From Symbiodinium sp. CCMP2592 (lineage: Eukaryota > Sar > Dinophyceae > Suessiales > Symbiodiniaceae), in the NCBI GenBank assembly GCA_905221615.1, contig CAJNDT010004668.1, positions 199,001-263,000 on the forward strand: DNA of 64,000 nucleotides, in the 5' to 3' direction. This document shows, piece after piece, positions 1-9,070 of the stretch. Below the pieces are notes generated by a model. The model was not told the DNA's origin and ran no database searches. It saw nothing but the letters and a program-made list of their open reading frames with translations. Positions within the stretch are counted from its first letter, which is position 1. Each line of letters opens with the position of its first letter. Made by a program: the position numbers and the translations under genes.

Positions 1-57
1 GGATCTGCTTTCCTATCCTCCGGATTGTATCGAGGCGCGCAAGAACATGGAAGGGAG
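1..57 (+). CDS. Partial exon at window edge
   Basis: Frame 2 is open from the window edge to position 57 and reads DLLSYPPDCIEARKNMEGR, followed by a possible GT donor (GAG|GTTCAG). The product is not recognised. The upstream part lies outside the window. The call rests only on coding-like composition and the donor, so it is tentative. Confidence 0.3.
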
Positions 58-496
58 GTTCAGGGGTCAAGCTCGAAACCCAGCACCCTTAAAGCCGACA
101 TTGCAGCAGGACGCCCAAATCTCAAAATTTTCTAAAGGTCCTCAGCCTTAAGTTTCTCCAGAATCATTGAGGCTACGAGCGCCCCGCGTCACTAGCCGTC
201 ATGGTTCAGATGTTAGGGTGCATCATCCCAACCAAGTCAGAGTGCAGGTGCGGAACACGTTCATCCACGTCAACAGCCCGGCACAGACAGCGTCCCTGCA
301 GACATTCATCCATGAGATGGAGTGTAAAGGCCTGAATAGGCAAAGCTTGTATTGGAAAGATACAGGAGCCTCCGTGGTTAGACAGGTGTTTGGTCCGTAC
401 GATGATAGAAGTACATGAGCATACAGATAGATGTGAATATAAACGTGCAGAGGTATACCCAAATGCAAAAACATCTATTATACATCTACAAACATG

Positions 497-772
497 CATG
501 CATCCATCCATCCATCCCCATCCATCCATCCATTCATCCATCCATCCACCCACGCAATCCGTCCATCCATCCATCCGTCCATCCGTCCATCCGTCCATCC
601 GTCCATCCGTCCATCCGTCCATCCGTCCATCCGTCCATCCGTCCATCCGTCCATCCGTCCATCCGTCCATCCGTCCATCCGTCCATCCGTCCATCCGTCC
701 ATCCATCCATCCATCCATCCAGCCATCGATCCATCCATCCATCCATCCATCCATCCATCCATCCATCATCCG
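497..772. repeat. ATCC/GTCC tetranucleotide satellite
   Basis: About 270 bp of CATC repeats with an inner alternation of CATC and CGTC units, ending in pure CATC. Long Ser-Ile-His-Pro or Met-Asp-Gly-Trp reading frames on both strands are by-products of the repeat, not genes. Confidence 0.95.
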
Positions 773-948
773 TGAATGTGCATGCTGCCACGCATACATG
801 CATGCATAGATACATGCGTACGTACACACAGGCACATGCATGTGTATAAGATGCATAAGCGTTATTTGTACATGTGTATGTGTACGCGTCTATGTATACG
901 TACATGTAATCGCATATTTGTATGTACATCTATCTGTGTGTATGCTTC

Positions 949-977
949 TTTCTCTCTCTCTCTCTCTCTCTCTCTCG
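949..977. repeat. CT dinucleotide microsatellite
   Basis: An uninterrupted TCTCTC run followed by AT-rich ATATAT tracts up to about 1075. Confidence 0.9.
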
Positions 978-1099
978 CTCCCTCTCCCCTTGTATATATA
1001 TGTACATGTCCAGCCTGAAACCTCGTCTGACTTGTGGTGCACGAGTGACGAAAATACATATATATATATATATAGATAATGTTGTATATGCTGCACACA

Positions 1100-1800
1100 G
1101 TATTGGGTTCACATAGAATTAATCATCAAGCCTGTATGCAGATAAATGAAACGATCAGTGGCAAGTAAAGAATCATAGGCAGGAGAAAAGACATGCATGA
1201 ACCGATAAATACGCATAAACAACGTACATAAACGCATAAACACTAGTAGGATACTATTCCTGGCTATTCAGACCTTGATTTTGAGAGTTAAGCTGCGCTG
1301 CATGGATGCTGGAATGGTGGGAGTTGGTCCACGAGTTTAGCAAAAAAGGTCTAATTAAAGATGCTTCTTTCATTCGACTGGCTTTTCGAATCTAGAATCC
1401 CACACTCCGGATCAGAGCATCACTACCGAACCCGACATGCCGTAAGGATGAGATCTTTGGGCGACCAACGCTCTCGTGCCCAGCAAGAAGCATTGGTCGA
1501 ATGCTGATTGAGGACCTCAGGGGCTGGGGGAGTGGAGAGCATACCATACCTCAGGTTCCTTTTTGAAGGGATCCTTCTGGGGGTCTATACGGTTTTATGC
1601 TATACTAGGGGCTTATACTCAGGGCCTAAGTAATTTCCAACACTATTTTTGGGGGTTCCCTATTTTACTTGTAGAACAATAGGCCCGACCCCAAGCAATA
1701 TTCCTAATTATTGAGGCCCCTATATTGGGTCAGGGTTGTGGCCGGTGATGCAGAGGCTTGAAGTCTTCTTAGGAACGCAGCCATGCATCCACGTTGTAAA
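1100..1800. other. Non-coding spacer with a decayed element
   Basis: No convincing exon is seen. Around 1600-1727 there is a degenerate copy of the GGGGCCTTAATAATTA element family (ends in GAGGCCCCTATATTG). The rest shows no recognisable structure. Confidence 0.4.
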
Positions 1801-1809
1801 ACCGAACGA

Positions 1810-1890
1810 GTTGGAAACCGGATAAAGGACTAGTAGTGCTGGGGTTCCCTATACATGACTCACAAGGTTTGAGTCTATTGGGTTTCCAAC
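1810..1890. mobile_element. TIR element family K, copy 1
   Basis: Inverted termini GTTGGAAACC and GGTTTCCAAC enclose an AT-rich centre with TTCCCTATACAT. A second copy with the same inner sequence lies at 27550-27630. There is no coding capacity, so it is a MITE-like, non-autonomous element. Confidence 0.75.
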
Positions 1891-1939
1891 TCTTGGCTTC
1901 TGCTGTAGATCCTAAACTGGGCCCCAGGCCTCAAGACAG

Positions 1940-2943
1940 GGCCGCCGCAAGGTCTGTCTCATGCTTTCCTACTCCAACCGGCTTGTCAGTTTTGTAGCAG
2001 AGCTGCAAGAGGGGCTGGTTCGCTTCAATCAGCCGCCCAATATGTAAAACTTGTTCAGAAACCTTCTCCTGGAGCAAAAGGTAGTATTCGGAAATTCGGA
2101 GGATACTGAAACTTTGTAAAGAGTGCCAAACCCTGGGGAAACTCCAAGCTTCGAAGCATCCCTACATTCACCGAGCCGCAAGCCCAAATCCGAAATTCTA
2201 AGTGGGTGGTTGTCAAAGCTGTGGTCCCTTTTTGGGTCCTTAATATAGTACGGCACCTAATATTTAGGGTACCCAAAAAGGGACCCTAATTTTGACAACC
2301 ACCCAAATGTCAGGAGGATGCCAGCACCTCTGCCAGCCAGATTCAATACGCCCTGTCCGACTCGATCTCAGGCCGCCCGTGAGTTCGTTTTTCGTGGATT
2401 TGCACGCATTCGGGAAGGTTCGTCATACTATAGGGGCTTACATAAATACGAATACTATTTTGGGAGTCCTTATTATAATTATAGCATAGCGGGCCCCAAA
2501 ACCCTATTCCAATCATTAAGGCCCCTATACTACTCTTCGGGGTCCTGGTGGTCAGCATGCGGTGTGGTCTGGAAATCGAGGACGCGTCGCAGCTAGGCTT
2601 CTGGCCTGGCCTGGCAGCATGATGCATAATAAAGGGGCCTTAATAATTAGAATAGGGTTCCTTTTTAAAGGGGCCTGTAAGGGTTACCGTAAGGGCTATT
2701 ATAACGATTTAGTATAGGCGCCTTAAGATTCGATTAGGTTTGGGGGGTATATTCTACTATACTTCTAGTAAGGACCCCCCCCCCCAAAAAAAAAGAAAAG
2801 GTAATTATTCAGGCCCCTATATGACCACAGACTTTCACAGTGGCACAGGCGCAAGCAAGTATTTTCTGGAAGACGGGATGCAGATGCTACATCACACTGC
2901 AGCCGCCATCAGCCGAGTGCAGAATGAGACACGGGCGACATGA
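1940..2943 (+). CDS. Multi-exon gene, unknown function
   Basis: Several short coding-like exons read on the + strand. One spans about 1940-2043 (VCLMLSYSNRLVSFVAELQE, acceptor ACAG, possible donor GTAAAA). One spans 2314-2378 (EDASTSASQIQYALSDSIS, acceptor GTCAG, canonical donor GTGAGT at 2379). One spans about 2556-2620 (SMRCGLEIEDASQLGFWPG). A terminal exon at about 2839-2943 reads GTGASKYFLEDGMQMLHHTA and ends in TGA after acceptor TTTCACAG. The introns between them hold family G and family H elements. No domain is recognised. Joining these exons into one gene is inferred from strand and spacing. Confidence 0.45.
2204..2304. mobile_element. TIR element family G, copy 1
   Basis: Termini GGGTGGTTGTCAAA and TTTTGACAACCACCC form long inverted repeats. 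The flanks AAGT and AAAT agree at three of four bases, suggesting an aged 4-bp target duplication. Other copies are at 24831, 51309 and 51942. Confidence 0.85.
2427..2532. mobile_element. TIR element family H copy
   Basis: TATAGGGGC and GCCCCTATA ends with the family core (GGGAGTCCTTATTATAATTATAG, CCCCAAAACCCTATTCC). It is one of more than a dozen copies in the window. Confidence 0.85.
2630..2823. mobile_element. Long family H element copy
   Basis: Starts AAAGGGGCCTTAATAATTAGAATAGGG and ends AGGCCCCTATA, about twice the usual 100 bp. The extra centre (AAGGGGCCTGTAAGGGTTACCG) is shared with the copy at 52337-52519, so this is a longer sub-type. A C/A homopolymer block lies near 2770-2795. Confidence 0.75.
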
Positions 2944-2989
2944 CATAGCCAACTTCAACTTATTTAGCACAATGTAGGTGCCAAAACTG

Positions 2990-3780
2990 CGTGTATGTCC
3001 CTGCGAGTGTTCGTAACACCGACTACTGCAGATGCAGAGAAAGCGATAGAGTGCCTGTGTCTACACGCCTGTTCTATGCATGCATATTCCCTAGCAGCTC
3101 TACGTCCAAGACTCCACGACCCCGGAACGATGAAGCCTTGTCGGCCTTGTGCTCACGGGCAGTGCCGAAACCCGAAACCCCATATGTGGCCAAGCCCAAA
3201 CCCTCGAGAGTCCAAACCCGAAGCCCTGCTTAAGATTTTACTATTTTAAAGCCCAAAGCATTTGTCTCACGCCGACCACGCTCGATAGACCTCGCCCGGA
3301 TTGTCCGAGTTGTGAGAGTGTAAACCCTACACCCCAAGACCCTAGACCCAAACCCTAAAAACTACGCCCCAACAGCATTCGAGCTGTCGGGTTCCTGCCC
3401 CAGGTTCCTCGGACTTGTGGAAAGTTGCCGGAGATTGCGGCCGCCCAGCTTGTGTTAAGCTCTGTAAGGCGGAGGGCAAATAAGCCTCAGGAATCACTGT
3501 TACGATGGCTACTCCAAACATATTGACATCAGGATTTATCATAGCAATGGGGGTGGATAATGGAACAGTAGTAACCAAATTCGTACCCTAAACCCTAAAC
3601 CCTAAACCGATGGGAAGACGAATATTGCTGATGAGAATCATGGTCGCCTCAGGCTCGAACCCGAGGGCTCAACGTCCAAAGCCCTCCATCGCGGATTCTA
3701 ATGGCATAACTTAGTACTAGATTATAGGTATTAATAATCAACTAATATCTGTAATAATAAGATCATACATGAAGTTAGGT
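2990..3780. repeat. Spacer with telomere-like CCCTAAA repeats
   Basis: Degenerate CCCTAAACCC units are concentrated at 3160-3360 and 3580-3610. One copy of the companion motif (CTCGCCCGGATTGTCCGAG, then TGTGAGAGTGTAAACCC) lies near 3291. No exon could be supported. Confidence 0.6.
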
Positions 3781-3838
3781 GATTTCGCCGTAGGCCGCTA
3801 AGCCGGAGACCTTGAACCCTTATACCTTCGGGTTTAGG

Positions 3839-3853
3839 GCATTTTGGTTCAAG
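3839..3853 (+). other. Relic of dinoflagellate spliced leader
   Basis: The sequence GCATTTTGGTTCAAG matches 13 of the last 15 bases of the conserved dinoflagellate spliced leader (CCATTTTGGCTCAAG). It lies 46 bases before the start codon of an intronless gene. This is the signature of a reverse-transcribed, trans-spliced mRNA put back into the genome. A chance match is possible, but the position makes it unlikely. Confidence 0.7.
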
Positions 3854-3899
3854 ATGCTTGAGATCAACCGTTGTAAGCCTTGGGCCCTAGTTAAAGCAC

Positions 3900-5444
3900 A
3901 TGTCTGTCATGCTGCCAACTGCATCCCCAACCGCCCAAGAACCCATCGGTTTAAATTTACTGCTGCTGTTGGGAAGCATGTCGGTTACCGTGGAAGTGGG
4001 ACTGCTCAGTGGCAAGACAGCGATCGTCCAAGCAGACCTGGAAGAGGAAGTGGGGAGCTTGCAATGTCGCGCGCAGACCGCACTTGGAGTCGGACCAGGG
4101 CATCTGCTGGATGCAGCAGGAAGAGTTCTGGAGGTGTGCGTAACGGTCATGAGAAGCGGAGTGCAGAATGGCGACAGGTTAACATTACATATAACGCGGG
4201 TCCAAGTCCAATGCGGTTCTGCTTTCGCTGGCGGTTCTGCTTTCGCTGCCATTCTTGGCGGATCCGTGGTAACTTGGGGTGATGCAGATTCTGGTGGGGA
4301 CGGCAGTGCCGTGCAGGAAAAGCTGACGAATGCGCAGCAGATTCAAGCCTCCAGAGATGCCTTTGCTGCCATTCGTGGAGATGGCTCTGTCGTGACCTGG
4401 GGCAGTGCTGAGTATGGTGGTGACAGCAGTGCTTGTCAGCATCGGCTTCACAACGTGCAGCAGATCCAATCCTCTGACGGTGCTTTTGCTGCCCTTCTAT
4501 GGGACGGATCCGTCTGGACCTGGGGTGATGCTGAGTATGGTGGTGACAGTAGTGCTGTCCAGGATCGGTTGAAGAATGTGCAGCAGATCCAAGCCTGCCA
4601 TCATGCTTTTGCCGCCATTGATGGGGATGGGTCCGTCGTGACTTGGGGTAATGCTGGGTATGGTGGTAACAGTGATGCCGTGCAGGATCAACTAAAAAAT
4701 GTGCAGCGGATCCAAGCCTCTGAGGGCGCATTTGCTGCCATTGTTGCTCACGGATCTGTTGTGACCTGGGGTGCTGCTGGGGCCGGTGGTGACAGTACTG
4801 ATGTGCAGGATCAGCTAAAGAATGTGCAGCATATCCAGGCATCGGAAAGTGCCTTTGCTGCCATTCTCGCCGATGCATCCGTCGTGACCTGGGGTTATTG
4901 TGGCCGTGGTTTGAACAGTCGTGTGCTTCAGGCGCAGCTTCAACATGTGCAGCTGGTCCAATCCTCTAGCAACGCTTTTGCTGCCCTTCTGGAAGATGGG
5001 TCTGTCCTGACCTGGGGTTCTCCCGGCTGCGGTGGTGACAGCAGCGCGGTACAGGAGAAGCTGACGAATGTGCAGCAGATCCAAGCCTCCAGAGATTCTT
5101 TCGCTGCCATTTGTGGCGACGGCTCTGTCGTGACATGGGGTAATGCTGACCGTGGTGGTGACAGTGCTGCTGTGCAGAATCAGCTGACGAATGTGCAGCA
5201 AATCCAAGCCTCCCAGGGTGCTTTTGCTGCTATTCTTGGTGATGGATCTGTTGTGTCTTGGGGTAATGCTCGCTTTGGTGGTAACAGTGGTGCTGTGCAG
5301 GATCAGCTGAAGAATGTGCAACAGATCCAGGCCTCTTACGGTGCCTTTGCTGCCATCCTGGGCGACGGATCCGTCGTTGCCTGGGGTGCACCCAGCGATG
5401 GCGGTGACAGTAGTGCTGTGCAGCATCAGTTAAAGATTGTGTAG
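3900..5444 (+). CDS. RCC1-like repeat protein, ubiquitin-like N-terminus
   Basis: An uninterrupted 514-residue frame from ATG at 3900 to TAG. Residues about 27-95 (SVTVEVGLLSGKTAIVQ onward) look like a ubiquitin-like fold. The same LLSG-x-TA pattern starts the protein at 57803. Residues about 108-514 form ten tandem repeats of 41 residues (123 bp), each with FAAI-x4-GSVVTWG, a GGDSSAVQ loop and NVQQIQAS. The G-S-V-x-x-W-G core is like the RCC1/HERC propeller blade, which mediates protein binding. There is no HECT or other catalytic domain. The gene has no introns although its neighbours are intron-rich, and a spliced-leader relic lies just upstream, so it is probably a retrogene. The frame is intact, so it may be expressed. 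The exact partner or role is unknown. Confidence 0.88.
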   Translation: MSVMLPTASPTAQEPIGLNLLLLLGSMSVTVEVGLLSGKTAIVQADLEEEVGSLQCRAQTALGVGPGHLLDAAGRVLEVCVTVMRSGVQNGDRLTLHITRVQVQCGSAFAGGSAFAAILGGSVVTWGDADSGGDGSAVQEKLTNAQQIQASRDAFAAIRGDGSVVTWGSAEYGGDSSACQHRLHNVQQIQSSDGAFAALLWDGSVWTWGDAEYGGDSSAVQDRLKNVQQIQACHHAFAAIDGDGSVVTWGNAGYGGNSDAVQDQLKNVQRIQASEGAFAAIVAHGSVVTWGAAGAGGDSTDVQDQLKNVQHIQASESAFAAILADASVVTWGYCGRGLNSRVLQAQLQHVQLVQSSSNAFAALLEDGSVLTWGSPGCGGDSSAVQEKLTNVQQIQASRDSFAAICGDGSVVTWGNADRGGDSAAVQNQLTNVQQIQASQGAFAAILGDGSVVSWGNARFGGNSGAVQDQLKNVQQIQASYGAFAAILGDGSVVAWGAPSDGGDSSAVQHQLKIV

Positions 5445-5446
5445 TG

Positions 5447-6500
5447 CAGAGGCTTGGTTAACTGCCAATACGACAATTCCAACAAAATACACCCCCAAAC
5501 TTTATTCTACATTATTCAGGCCCCCGCATTAGCGGTGGAGGAGATCCTTGTCTTTTGTAGCTGTGAGTCTGCTTAGTTGGGTTGCTGGGTCGTGGTTTAA
5601 GTTGATGTGGCTCGGCTATTTGGGTTCGATGTTTCTTGGATTGATGTCACTTGCCTTGGTGATTGTGCCTTGGCTGTGGGCTAGACTCGAATCGTGGTCG
5701 GGTCGTCGTGTAGCCTTGTCTGCCTTACGAGGGTCTGAGAGTCGCAATCCCTATGCCTTAACACTCGAAGGCCTATGGCCTAAATCGCCTATGCCGCCCA
5801 AAAGCATTCGGTCTGACGGAGCAAGGGGCCAGTATAAACCTGTACCTACAACCCTATGCCCTAAAGACCTCACAACCTTGAAGCCGTTTAAAAACTAAAA
5901 CAACACCCCCTAAAGCTTAAAGCCGAAAACTTCAACCACAGTCAAACTCCCGAATCCCTCATAAATCCCACGAGACATCTACTAAAGCCTTATTCTAGGT
6001 ACGTTATAAATCCCGATAGATCCCTCACAAATTATAAAGCCCTAAACCCTAGACCCTCATCCCTGTAGATCCATGTACCCTCCAAACCCGAAGCCCTAAA
6101 GCGCACCCGTGTAGCTGTAACCTCGCCAGGCTTGTCCCAGTTGTGAGTGCTGAAACCTCCATAAACTGAAAACCTTAAAAGCCTAAACCCTGAAGCCAAA
6201 GCCCTAAAGCTCCAAAGCTCTAAACCCTGATTTTCTAAAGCCCTAAACTCTAGGTTGGGGTCCTCGCCGTGGTTCGTCCGAGTGTGAGTGCTGAAACTCT
6301 AAAGCCTAATGCCCTAAAACCCTAAAACCCAAAAGAGCCCTTAACCTAGCGTCAGAAGCGAGTCGCAATTCATGGCAGAATCCGAGTTGCGAGAGCGTAA
6401 AGCCCTAAAACCTGAACCAAAAAAGCCGTAAAGCTTAACAACCTTCAAACTCTAAAGACTCTAAAGCGCTAAACTCCAAAATCCAAAACCCTAAGTCCTG
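5447..6500. repeat. Spacer rich in telomere-like repeats
   Basis: Degenerate CCCTAAA/CCTAAAG units run almost throughout 5870-6500. The companion motif (CTCGCCAGGCTTGTCCCAG at about 6124, and again near 6262) is present. A family H fragment sits at about 5490-5530. A 116-codon frame at 5548-5898 has no recognisable domain and is not called. Confidence 0.65.
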
Positions 6501-6545
6501 AAATCCTAAAAGCATCAACGCTCCGAATCCCAGGGCTCAGACCGT

Positions 6546-6616
6546 CCTGGCATGCGCCCACGCCGGAGGCGGCGGACGCCTTCGTGAAGGCTTGGGACTC
6601 CCAGGATTTTGGGTAC
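6546..6616 (+). CDS. Candidate exon, unknown product
   Basis: The frame PSWHAPTPEAADAFVKAWDS has coding-like composition. It ends near a possible donor (CCCAG|GATTTT), and a family H element begins directly after it. It is isolated and the product is not recognised. Confidence 0.35.
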
Positions 6617-6617
6617 T

Positions 6618-6735
6618 GTCGGGGCTTTACTAAACTAAACAATTACCTACATTATTTTGGGGTTCTTTTTTTACAGTTTTTGTATAATGGGTACCAACGC
6701 CCTGTTCTAATTATATATTAAGGCCCCCTATATTA
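6618..6735. mobile_element. TIR element family H copy
   Basis: Starts GGGGCTTTACTAAAC and ends AGGCCCCCTATATTA, with the family core GTTCTTTTTTTACAG/CCCTGTTCTAATTA. It is moderately diverged. Confidence 0.75.
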
Positions 6736-7037
6736 AAGAGTGCGCAAGCTTGTGTGTTTAAGGAGAGAGTTCTTTCAGGGATGTTGTTGTTGTAGGCTTC
6801 AGGAGTTTGGGTTTGTGGCTAGGGTTTGGGGCTTAATGAAGTTTAGGAGTTTAGGGTGTGTCCGCGGTGCTTATGATGGGGCTTGTATTTTGCTGGCAAT
6901 TGAACATTTGGCCGTCGCTCTCTAAAGTAGGGTTCGGGGTTCACAGTTCTGTTGGTTCGGAACATTGGTTTCGGGCTTTTGCTGCGGAGCTTCCCGTAAC
7001 AGCCAAAACCGAAATAGCCCAACCTCCGAATCAGAGA

Positions 7038-7142
7038 CTTCAATATCCCTTAATGAAGGAATATTCCTTAAATCATATTTGAGATCCTACTATAAGAATT
7101 TAAGGTGCATTCCTTAAGTAGGGAATATTGGGGTCTCTGGGG
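7038..7142. mobile_element. TIR element family I2 (CAGAGACTCC type)
   Basis: Ends AGAGACTTCAATATCCC and GGGGTCTCTGGGG, with inner ATTCCTTAAATCATATT. The 4-bp flanks AATC occur on both sides. Relatives are at 20221-20332, 30317-30428 and 35580-35690. Confidence 0.75.
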
Positions 7143-7156
7143 AATCCGTCTTCACA

Positions 7157-7385
7157 AGCCCTCAATGGCCTGGAAGGAGCGTGATGACCTTCTTATCGGG
7201 ATCCGGGAAAGCTCCACCAAATGCCAACCAAAGGGTTCTATTTTAGGTACTGCCCCCATACAGTAAGAGTCTGTACTAGGGTCTACCATTAAGGTCTTAA
7301 TATCTATATTATGAGTATTGTTCAACCATTACTGAGTGGGGGCCGTACCCAAGTTCTATTGCGGCTCATGGCTTTCGGGCGTTCG
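7157..7385 (+). CDS. Coding exon split by hAT-like element
   Basis: The frame from ATG 7165 reads MAWKERDDLLIGIRESSTK. It is broken at 7243 by a 110-bp element with an 8-bp duplication. Taking out the element and one duplication continues the frame as CQPKGSIAAHGFRAF. The acceptor TTCACAAG precedes the exon. The product is not recognised. No canonical GT/GC/GA-AG pair matches the precise junction here, so it is uncertain whether the element is spliced out or has broken the gene. Confidence 0.45.
7243..7352. mobile_element. hAT-like TIR element, copy 1
   Basis: Termini TTAGGTACTGCCCCCA and GGGGGCCGTACCCAA are inverted repeats. The 8-bp sequence GTTCTATT is present on both sides (7235-7242 and 7353-7360). 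An 8-bp duplication is typical of hAT-superfamily transposition. Copy 2 is at 54692-54806. There is no coding capacity. Confidence 0.9.
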
Positions 7386-7701
7386 GGGCGTTAGGGGTTC
7401 AGGGTTGTTGAAGCCCGTGCTGAAAAAGAGTTTTTGAGACTTGCGAAATCATGCTGCCCGCTTCAGAGAGACCTCGTTCAAAAGGGTTTCTGGTGTGGGG
7501 TAGTAAAGTGTTGAGTTCTACCTTGTAGGAATTTATTTCTTTCAAAGGTGTCTGTTTAGGTGCTTGTCCTTGCCGTCCTTACTCCCCAAATTCAGATCGT
7601 TGCGTTTGTACGTGATTTTAGTAGCCCCGAGTCTTTGGACCCCGAAACCACTCCAGCCATGTCACCCTCGTTCTGGAGATCTTGTGGGGGTCGGCCAACA
7701 T

Positions 7702-7805
7702 GGGAGTTTCCGAATATTAGGGGTACCTTACATTGGGGTCCCTTATGATAATAAGGGTCCTAGTATTTAGGGTACTCTATTAGGGCCCTATTTTCGGAAA
7801 CTCCC
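7702..7805. mobile_element. TIR element family F, copy 1
   Basis: Inverted termini GGGAGTTTCCGAA and TTCGGAAACTCCC, with a centre of GGGGTACC, TAATAAGGGTCC and AGGGCCC. A perfect 4-bp duplication ACAT flanks it (7698-7701 and 7806-7809). Confidence 0.93.
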
Positions 7806-7894
7806 ACATGGGAATCTAGCGGCTAGATTCTAGCCGGGGCACATGTTAACCGAACGTGTCGAGAAACAGTGCCGCTGAAGGTGCACAGTGCTAG

Positions 7895-8075
7895 CCCGAA
7901 CCCTAAACCCTACACCCTAAACCCGAAACCCTAGACCCTAAACCCCTGAGACTGTCGCAAAGGAGCTTTCCGAATAAAGAACCGAAGCCCTACACCCCAC
8001 ACCAAACCCTACACCCCTAAACCCTATACCCTAAACTCTACACCCTAAACCCGGGACCCTAAATCCTACAGCCCC
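7895..8075. repeat. Telomere-like CCCTAAA repeat tract
   Basis: Dense perfect and degenerate CCCTAAACCC units on the + strand. Confidence 0.85.
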
Positions 8076-8092
8076 CGGCTCCATCCCTTTCA

Positions 8093-8187
8093 TGCTAAGC
8101 GCGGCAGCGGAGGCGCAGCTGCCGTGGGAGCCCACGGAGCTGCCTAGCCTTGGATCGCAAGGCGCCAGCGGGTGGAGCGATTAGAGA
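8093..8187 (+). CDS. Candidate exon, unknown product
   Basis: The frame AAAEAQLPWEPTELPSLGSQ follows a possible acceptor (TGCTAAG) and ends at a stop near 8187. Composition is coding-like. There is no domain. Confidence 0.3.
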
Positions 8188-8292
8188 TAGAAGGTTTTGG
8201 GTTACGAGTAATTAGGTCGTCCCCAAGGCCAGTGGCAAAAAGAAGCAGTACTACAGCCAGCTCCCAGCCCTACTCTCCTACATCATCTCTAC

Positions 8293-8384
8293 TCAGAGGC
8301 CCAGGGGACTTAGTAAGTAGGTTAAAGGTAGAGTTATCAGTCCTCAAGTATAACCGACTTACTAAGTCCCCTGGGCCTCCAAGT
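8293..8384. mobile_element. TIR element family J, copy 1
   Basis: Termini GAGGCCCAGGGGACTTAG and CTAAGTCCCCTGGGCCTC are near-perfect inverted repeats. Related copies lie at 11479-11602 and 35827-35948. Confidence 0.85.
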
Positions 8385-8539
8385 AGAGGAGGGATAGAGA
8401 AGGTTTTTGGGTTTAGAATAGGGTGGGTTGCAAGGATCTGGCTAGTCCCCAAGCCCCCCAGTGGCAAGAAAGACTAATGAGAGTGGGTTTAGAGTAGGGG
8501 CTTTTTCATACCTGGAAAAGAACACAAAAGTCACGGAGG

Positions 8540-9060
8540 AGTAGCACTGGTTGCAGCAACGGGTGGCGGTGACAACGACTGCGTCCACATGAACGACGAC
8601 CACGACACCGACGATGACCACGAATGCCAGTTAAAGTCCTCATCTTAATTCTGCCGCCACCACCACCACCACAACCACCACCACCACCACAACTCAGCTA
8701 CAACCACAACTACAACAACGCGCGGACGCCCTGTAAACGCGCGCGCGGCTGGAAGGCAAACGTGTGTTGATTTTTGTCTTTTTGCAGGTAAGCAAAAAAC
8801 GTGACCTGCGTGGGACAAACAGCACATGGTGACATAGACGTCTGTTTGTGTTCATTGCACGTGCAATTGCTGCATGCACGCGCGCGCCCCCCCCCCTGCC
8901 GGCGTCAAAAACGCCCGTTTCGCGCGAGACGTCCTCCACACAGTTTTTTGGAACTTTGCGTTTTTTCGTTTTATTTGCATAGGAAGCAAAAAAAGGTGGC
9001 CTGTGTGGGAAAAACGGCACATGCTGACACTGGCACGGGTTGTCCACCCCCCATTGTATA
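8540..9060. repeat. Low-complexity spacer with a duplicated block
   Basis: ACC/ACA-rich runs (8560-8720) are followed by two diverged copies of a roughly 60-bp block (about 8785-8845 and 8975-9040). Both contain AAGCAAAAAA, CCTG.GTGGGA and a C.GCACATG.TGACA string. A CGCG/CCCC tract lies at 8876-8900. No gene was found. Confidence 0.6.
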
Positions 9061-9070
9061 GGCCCCCACT

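Noticed and set aside
206..929. Long Met-Asp-Gly-Trp and Ser-Ile-His-Pro frames on both strands
   Set aside because: They follow exactly the tetranucleotide satellite and are open in several frames at once.
3789..3797. CCGTAGGCC as the 5' half of the spliced leader
   Set aside because: It resembles the leader start but lies 50 bases from the matching 3' half. Chance similarity is more likely.
4147..5426. Minus-strand frames of 203 and 243 codons
   Set aside because: Shadow frames of the RCC1-like tandem repeat on the other strand. The repeat length is a multiple of three, so stops are avoided.
7895..8075. A true telomere end
   Set aside because: The units are degenerate, occur in both orientations and are spread over the whole window among genes.
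8877..8900. CGCG/CCCC block as a promoter or CpG-like island
   Set aside because: It lies in a duplicated low-complexity block with no gene start nearby, and dinoflagellate promoters are not defined by such motifs.
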